Shown piece by piece: positions 49,903 to 54,181 of a stretch of 54,181 nt of DNA (position 1 is the stretch's first letter; the number at the start of each line of letters is the position of its first letter). The notes below the pieces were generated by a model that saw only the letters and a program-made list of their open reading frames with translations, did not search any database and was not told the DNA's origin. The stretch lies in contig JAKIVZ010000014.1 in NCBI GenBank assembly GCA_022750295.1, positions 1 through 54,181 of the forward strand. The letters are read 5' to 3'. Made by a program: the position numbers and the translations under genes. The DNA is from Candidatus Lutacidiplasma silvani (lineage in GTDB: Archaea > Thermoplasmatota > Thermoplasmata > Lutacidiplasmatales > UBA184).

Positions 49903-49926
49903 GGGGGCCCTCGGAACCCCGGCGTG

Positions 49927-49933
49927 GTATAAC
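49927..49933 (-). promoter_or_regulatory. TATA box for M20/desulfurase operon
   Basis: GTTATAC on the minus strand, centred 28 nt from the ATG at 49902, again consistent with a leaderless start. Confidence 0.55.
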
Positions 49934-50351
49934 TCGTCGGGGACGCCACCGGAGCGAGGGGCCCGGGTCCCGAATCGGCCGGTCCCCGTCCGCCCCCTCC
50001 GCGCCGCGGAACCGGGCCGGACAGCGGTATATCTCGGCGAGAGTTCCGTGCCGGGAACCTACCGCGCGACGAGCCCCGTCCTCTCCCGACTCCGTCCGGG
50101 GAAGGAGCGTATGGGCTTAGGGATTTTAATGGCCGCAGGGACGGCCTTGGGAAAATAACCGGGCAAGTTGGGAATCAAACCCGTGCGCGCGACCCGGCTT
50201 TGTAACGCAATCCCGCGACAGAAACGAAATCGTTGATTCTGGACGAACCCCTCTGCTCTGACGGAGGATCCCCGTTTGTTGAACCCTTCCTGCGATCCGA
50301 CGCGATATCGGTCTCGCAATCGTGAAGGGCCTGGACCGGGGGTGAGCCGAC
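49934..50351. other. Gene-poor spacer at the border of the AT-richer segment
   Basis: About 420 bp with no gene I can support. Composition shifts near 50,110 from the extreme GC of the rest of the window to a more even mix. It holds a TATA-like tatatc at 50028-50033 with no good gene behind it, and a segment near 50160-50215 whose GGGTTTGATTCCC (minus strand) imitates a tRNA T-arm without forming a tRNA. Confidence 0.4.
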
Positions 50352-50546
50352 CTACGCCGTCGCTTCGGGTGGGGGTCGAAACGCGTCGCTCTCCGGGATG
50401 ACGTAGGCGAGTCGACGATCCTCGCTGATGAAGAAGACGACCTTCTCGTCTTTCTTTAGCCCGAGGCCATCCCGGATGACCTTGGGTAGGTGCATCAAGC
50501 CCTTCGCCGAAACTGCCGCCACAACCGGTACGAGCTTTGCATTCAT
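50352..50546 (-). CDS. AbrB/SpoVT-type DNA-binding protein
   Basis: 64 residues from the ATG at 50546 (the frame is open to 50597). The swapped-hairpin AbrB fold is read from VVAAVSAKGLMHLPKVIRDGLGLKKDEKVVFFISEDRRLAYVIPE. Such proteins are antitoxins or transition-state regulators in archaea. No toxin gene is adjacent, so a stand-alone regulator is as likely as an orphan antitoxin. Confidence 0.75.
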   Translation of the reverse strand: MNAKLVPVVAAVSAKGLMHLPKVIRDGLGLKKDEKVVFFISEDRRLAYVIPESDAFRPPPEATA

Positions 50547-50675
50547 CGGGGACTCCCAAAGGGGACTGCCGGTCCGGTCTAAAGAAACCTCCCTCAAAAG
50601 AGAACCCGGCCAAGTCTCATATATCTAAGAAAACATGGGAAAGCTGGTCGCGCCTCACGGGCGCGAAGAAGCCCC

Positions 50676-50912
50676 ATGCGAAAGGTCCCGATCTCATGTT
50701 CTGAGTGCGGGTGGCAACTCGGCCTCGGACGGCCAGGGGCGATCGTCCCGTGCCTGCATTGCGGCTGCTGGGTGGCCGGCAAGGCACTCGACGGGGAGCT
50801 CGAGAGCGCTGCGTCCGGCTTGTTCGGCGTCGCGGTCTTCGTACTCTTGGCACTCATTTTCGCTGTGATTCTCGTAGCGATCTTTGGCCGCTCGGGCCCG
50901 GGATCTGGATAG
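50676..50912 (+). CDS. Small zinc-ribbon membrane protein
   Basis: 78 residues. Two Cys pairs in VPISCSECGWQLG and VPCLHCGCWVAG make a small zinc ribbon, followed by a hydrophobic helix (about 48-70, GLFGVAVFVLLALIFAVILVAIFG). A TATA-like catatatctaag lies at 50614-50625, leaving a leader of about 25-30 nt. Function unknown. Confidence 0.65.
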   Translation: MRKVPISCSECGWQLGLGRPGAIVPCLHCGCWVAGKALDGELESAASGLFGVAVFVLLALIFAVILVAIFGRSGPGSG

Positions 50913-50925
50913 CGCGAAGGACCTT

Positions 50926-50930
50926 GGAGG
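50926..50930 (+). promoter_or_regulatory. Shine-Dalgarno deciding the start at 50939
   Basis: ggagg lies 8 nt before the ATG at 50939. It is one of few clear ribosome-binding sites in the window, where most first genes seem leaderless, and it selects this start for the 78-residue protein. Confidence 0.55.
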
Positions 50931-50938
50931 GAAGCTGC

Positions 50939-51175
50939 ATGTCATTCCGACGGGAGTTGGCGAAGGTGGTGCTTGCCGGAGTTGTGTCCTCCGCCGCGGC
51001 CAATCGTGCTCAGCGGCTCAGAGCTAGCGCCCGAGCGGATCCACCGGGACTCTACAGAGACTCGAAGCGAGCAATCGCTGGGGCCGCCAACCAGATCTCC
51101 GAAGATCCGCAGCCGGTCGTCGACCTCATCGAGGCGCTGTGGGATGGACCTCGTCGGAGACGCATGGAGCGGTAG
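50939..51175 (+). CDS. Small basic protein, function unknown
   Basis: 78 residues. One weakly hydrophobic helix (about 8-20, LAKVVLAGVVSSAAA) then a basic, polar remainder ending WDGPRRRRMER. A Shine-Dalgarno sequence supports the ATG. It lies 26 bp after the zinc-ribbon protein and 3 bp before the secreted peptidase gene, so these three are probably one operon. I recognise no family. Confidence 0.55.
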   Translation: MSFRRELAKVVLAGVVSSAAANRAQRLRASARADPPGLYRDSKRAIAGAANQISEDPQPVVDLIEALWDGPRRRRMER

Positions 51176-51178
51176 CCC

Positions 51179-53104
51179 ATGATGATCCGGGAGAGCCTCT
51201 TCGTCTTCCGTCGGGTCAATCGCCTCAGCGGGATTCTGATCATCGCAGGGCTCCTCGTTGGCACGCTTGCCGTCCCCTGGAGCTTCGCCGCGAGCAGCTC
51301 AGCGGAGAGCGGGTTCGGGGTTCGGTCATCTAGCCACGTCGCCGCCGTCGGCTCTTCTAGTGCCGCCCCGTCTCCCCTCGTCGCTCTGAGCTCCACCCCT
51401 CATCCGAACCTTCGCCCGACTCCGCTCACGGCGACGACAGTCACCTCGACCAACGTGGGATCCTCCCCTGATTACTCGGTGTACGCTTCGAACAGCCGGG
51501 ACCTTTACGTGGTAGACTCCGGAGGGTCCACCGTCTCGGTGATCGCCAGCAGTGGGAAGGTGGTCGCGACCCTCAACGTGGGATCGGGGCCGACTGGAGC
51601 GGCCTACGATATGTCAAACCGCGAGGTCTACGTGAGCAATGCCCTTTCGAACAACCTCTCAATCATCGATACCGCGACGAACCTCGTCGTCGGCTCCGTT
51701 GGCGTCGGCTCCAATCCCACCGCGGTAGCATTTGACCCGGCCAACAACGAGGTCTACGTCACCAACCTGTTCGGCGGAACGGTCTCGGCCGTCTCGGGTA
51801 GTTCCGTCTCCGCGACCATTCCCGTCGGCCTGAGCCCCGCCAACCTGCTCTTCGACCCCGCCTCCAACGCAATGCTTTGCGCCAATTCGGGATCGGCGAA
51901 TGTCTCGGTCATCTCAAGCGCGACAAACCTCGTGACCACCACTTTCCCGACGGGCAACAGTCCCGACTCTCTGACCTACAACGCACTGAACGGCGAGATC
52001 TACGTGGCCAACTACGCATCCCACAACGTCACCGTCGTCGGCGGCGTCATCTATTCGAGCGTCGCCAATGTCCCGGTTGGATCGGTCCCGGTTGCGTTGT
52101 CGTATGACTCAGCAAACTTCGACGTCTACGTGTCAAACTACGTTTCCTCGAACGTTTCGGTCATCAAGGGAACGACCAATCGTGTCATCGCGAACATCCC
52201 GGTCGGCTCGAACCCGGCTGGACTCGCGTACGATCCGTTGTCGACAGATACCTACGTACCGAACTCAGGGTCTGGCAACGTGTCGGTCATTCGCGACGCG
52301 TCGAACTCGATCGAAGGCGCGGTCAACGTCGGAACGACGCCCATCTCCCTAACGTACGACCCCGCGAACCGAACCATGCTCGTTGAGGACGAGGGATCCG
52401 GCCAGGTTTCCGGTATCCTCGGATACGTGCCAGGATTCAGCTCCTTTTCAAACGCAGGGTACGTGACCGTGGCCCCGGCAAACTCCGTTTCTCGAGTCGG
52501 CGGCTCCTGGACGGTTCCGGCCGTTTCGTGTCCCACTGGGTCGAGTGCCGAGGTCGCCATTTGGGTGGGGATTGAGGACGGCTCGACGATTGAACAAGTC
52601 GGGACTCTCGCGAGCTGCGGATCCCCGATTGTGTACGAGGCGGTCTACTACATGGGTACAGGCGGCGCGGGCACGGGCACTGCCTCGGTCTGGGGCTCAA
52701 TCAACGCCGGGGACACGGTTTTCGTTAACGAGTCCTTCTCGGGATCGACCTCCAGGTTCTCGTCGTCGCTCCACGACGCAATGCTGACGGGGGCTCCGTT
52801 CTCCGCGAGTGCCTCCGTCGCGGGGGCGACGCGAACATCCGCTGAGTGGATCGTCGAGGCCCCGTCTACTGGATGTCCGAGCTGCACCCTGCTGAAACTT
52901 GCGAATTTCGGGGCTCTGAGTTTCTTGAACGGGCGAGCTACGATTTCGGGCGTAAACAGTGGTATCGCGTCCTACGGACCGGCAACACTCGACCAGATAT
53001 TCATGGTCAGATTCTCGAACAGCAATTTCGCAAAAGCCTCTGTGGCTCCAATCGTGAGCGGTGGTTCAGGGTTCACGGTCACCTGGAGAAGTGCGGGTCC
53101 GTAG
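51179..53104 (+). CDS. Secreted YVTN beta-propeller / G1 glutamic peptidase fusion
   Basis: 641 residues. A signal/anchor helix (about 17-38), a Ser/Pro-rich linker, then eight YVTN-type repeats of about 42 residues (about 85-415), each with a DPAN-EVYVTN-x-NVSVI pattern. The C-terminal part (about 425-640) matches the G1 (eqolisin) glutamic peptidase fold: GGSWTVPAVSC, EVAIWVGIEDGSTIEQVGT with catalytic Gln Q473, and TSAEWIVEAPS with catalytic Glu E556. Such peptidases work in acid outside the cell. Base composition is lower in GC than its neighbours, suggesting acquisition. Confidence 0.85.
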   Translation: MMIRESLFVFRRVNRLSGILIIAGLLVGTLAVPWSFAASSSAESGFGVRSSSHVAAVGSSSAAPSPLVALSSTPHPNLRPTPLTATTVTSTNVGSSPDYSVYASNSRDLYVVDSGGSTVSVIASSGKVVATLNVGSGPTGAAYDMSNREVYVSNALSNNLSIIDTATNLVVGSVGVGSNPTAVAFDPANNEVYVTNLFGGTVSAVSGSSVSATIPVGLSPANLLFDPASNAMLCANSGSANVSVISSATNLVTTTFPTGNSPDSLTYNALNGEIYVANYASHNVTVVGGVIYSSVANVPVGSVPVALSYDSANFDVYVSNYVSSNVSVIKGTTNRVIANIPVGSNPAGLAYDPLSTDTYVPNSGSGNVSVIRDASNSIEGAVNVGTTPISLTYDPANRTMLVEDEGSGQVSGILGYVPGFSSFSNAGYVTVAPANSVSRVGGSWTVPAVSCPTGSSAEVAIWVGIEDGSTIEQVGTLASCGSPIVYEAVYYMGTGGAGTGTASVWGSINAGDTVFVNESFSGSTSRFSSSLHDAMLTGAPFSASASVAGATRTSAEWIVEAPSTGCPSCTLLKLANFGALSFLNGRATISGVNSGIASYGPATLDQIFMVRFSNSNFAKASVAPIVSGGSGFTVTWRSAGP

Positions 53105-53280
53105 GTCCCACTGCGTTCGTGTGGAGGGCGTCTACGCCCTTGAGCCTGTCGCGACCGCTCCGTTGGGGTCGTGGGGGGAACTACGGCTCCGCCTCCTTGT
53201 GCGGGATAGACATCTCTTGCGTACGGGGTCCGTTCATTCGCCCCCGTTGGGCCCTGTCCCGCTGCCCGAGGGACATAGAC
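53105..53280. other. Convergent intergenic spacer
   Basis: 176 bp between the convergent peptidase and secreted-protein genes. I see no gene, RNA or clear repeat in it. Confidence 0.4.
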
Positions 53281-54015
53281 CTAAGAGGTTTTCATCACTA
53301 CCGAGGTTAGCGTGAACGATACCGTTCCTGTCGCCGTCGCACCGCTCCCGATGGGGGATCCCGCCGTCCCCGAGTAAACGTTCAGCTGGAAGTGGAAGTC
53401 GAAGTAGTCGGGCACGCCGTACCGGTACGTCCCGCTCGTAAGATTCTGATTGAACGTTCCGTAGTTATGGGCCACCCTTGAGTTGCAGACCGAGTTCGTG
53501 GCTGCGAAGAGCGCCGTCGATGCCACGCCATGGTTGCCGGATGGAGTCCCTCCGTGCATCCAAACCGTCACCGAGGCGTTGGTGTTTCCGGATGCGGTTC
53601 CGCCCCCAGTGCAGTGGGTCGCGATCGAGTAGCTCGCCGTAAGTTTCGCGTGGAACGTCACCGACACGTTGACGCCGCCAGAGTTGAACAAATAGGGCCG
53701 AACGCAAACCGGAATTACGTACTCGGTACCGTGAAGGTACCTTACTCCGCTCCCGCTGGTCTCGCTTGCGTTTATTCCGCCCGTGCCAGCTGAGTAGGAT
53801 GGAGCCGTGAACGACGCGTTCCCGCTCGCGCCCTGCCATGAGGTCGAGAAGGCGCAGCCTCCGGGGTAGGGGCTCGTCCAAGTCGTGAGCACGATCCCCG
53901 CGAGAGCTGTAGGGGCCAACAAGAGTAAGACGACGATAGTTGCCCCACCACCGGCCAGAAGGCCCCGGCCGGTTGTCCGCAGCCGACGCGTCACGTCGAT
54001 TCCGTTTTCCCCCAT
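53281..54015 (-). CDS. Secreted beta-rich protein, function unknown
   Basis: 244 residues. Basic N-terminus, hydrophobic signal helix (about 17-40, GLLAGGGATIVVLLLLAPTALAG), then a Ser/Thr/Gly/Asn-rich extracellular domain with several N-x-S/T sites and four Cys that may pair (CAFSTSW, IPVCVRPY, ATHCTGGG, NSVCNSR). Predicted beta sandwich. No enzyme motif. Similar composition to the neighbouring peptidase protein. A TATA-like box CTAAATAG (54060-54067, minus) lies about 48 nt upstream. Confidence 0.65.
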   Translation of the reverse strand: MGENGIDVTRRLRTTGRGLLAGGGATIVVLLLLAPTALAGIVLTTWTSPYPGGCAFSTSWQGASGNASFTAPSYSAGTGGINASETSGSGVRYLHGTEYVIPVCVRPYLFNSGGVNVSVTFHAKLTASYSIATHCTGGGTASGNTNASVTVWMHGGTPSGNHGVASTALFAATNSVCNSRVAHNYGTFNQNLTSGTYRYGVPDYFDFHFQLNVYSGTAGSPIGSGATATGTVSFTLTSVVMKTS

Positions 54016-54154
54016 TCCCTCTCCGTTGTCCGTGGGTCAGCGGGGAGTCGATTCTCGCCTATTTAGATTCGATTTCCCTGCGGGGGTGAAACCGCTGCTG
54101 TTTTCCGACATTCTTCCGTGTGAAATACGCATCCAATCAAGAATCCTTAGCGGC
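54016..54154. other. Terminal intergenic sequence with a TATA-like box
   Basis: About 140 bp upstream of the secreted-protein gene. It contains ctatttag (54059-54066), a likely minus-strand TATA box, and otherwise AT-richer sequence with no gene visible. Confidence 0.35.
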
Positions 54155-54181
54155 GGGGGGGGGGGGGGGGGGGGGGGGGGG
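54155..54181. repeat. Poly-G run at the end, probably artefact
   Basis: An unbroken run of about 27 G ends the window. Homopolymer G of this length is characteristic of no-signal cycles in two-colour Illumina chemistry carried into a contig end, so I treat it as assembly artefact and the contig as ending near 54150. Confidence 0.8.

Noticed and set aside
50048-50158. 36-codon GTG ORF after a TATA-like box at 50028
   Set aside because: The start is only about 17 nt from the box, which is too close, and the sequence shows no domain or clear hydrophobic design.
50160-50215. Possible tRNA or tRNA fragment (minus strand GGGTTTGATTCCC)
   Set aside because: The T-loop-like part lacks the invariant C56, the stem extends to only three pairs, and no acceptor or anticodon stem can be formed with neighbouring sequence.
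1-54181. CRISPR arrays, insertion sequences, prophage or integrase genes
   Set aside because: I saw no regularly spaced direct repeats, transposase or integrase motifs, or flanking inverted repeats.

Overview
This 54 kb, very GC-rich window is archaeal. It has archaeal/eukaryotic-type ribosomal proteins (eL19, eL32, eS4, eS6), the RNase P protein Rpp29, PCNA, Cbf5, an aIF2-gamma start, an EMC3/DUF106-type insertase, the archaeal HMG-CoA synthase / thiolase-like / DUF35 cluster, and TATA boxes about 25-37 nt upstream of many start codons. Gene content (sulfocyanin, TrmB-type regulator, DUF835, G1 peptidase) and the lack of bacterial markers suggest Thermoplasmatota, possibly an acid-associated lineage; this placement is inference.

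Layout. 0-5 kb: aIF2-gamma start and eS6 (minus), preflagellin-type peptidase, a methylmalonyl-CoA mutase small subunit / MeaB / membrane methyltransferase operon, a 38-residue membrane microprotein, sulfocyanin and a TrmB regulator. 5-16.5 kb: aquaporin, FKBP, glycosyltransferase and epimerase, a small operon with a GNAT enzyme, AlaX, an MFS transporter without a normal start codon, PCNA, thiolase, CysRS, a RAM-domain protein and peroxiredoxin. 16.5-35.7 kb: an MMPL exporter, then a minus-strand chain of 28 genes running L3 to SecY, EMC3-like, CMK and Cbf5, mostly joined by 4-5 bp start/stop overlaps. 35.9-39.5 kb: threonine deaminase, DUF2203, a zinc-ribbon membrane protein, DUF99 and tRNA-Arg. 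39.5-46 kb: a minus-strand mevalonate operon (HTH regulator, HMG-CoA synthase, degenerate thiolase, DUF35, DUF835, GT4, unknown zinc protein). 46-49.9 kb: tRNA-Ala, a small protein plus PAC2 chaperone, cysteine desulfurase and M20 amidohydrolase. 50-54.1 kb: a more AT-rich accessory segment with an AbrB-like protein, small membrane proteins, a beta-propeller/G1 glutamic peptidase fusion and a secreted protein. The window ends in a poly-G run that looks artefactual.

The strongest unusual signal is that both tRNA genes (Arg-UCU, Ala-GGC) carry a short intron in the T-loop, at the same position (59/60), with the same near-canonical bulge-helix-bulge layout: bulges AA|G and AC|T and a 9-pair inner stem. 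This suggests a systematic T-loop intron habit in the lineage. Second is the thiolase-like subunit of the mevalonate cluster, which has lost its nucleophilic Cys, the HDC Cys and the GHP His, while a fully catalytic thiolase is encoded elsewhere in the window.
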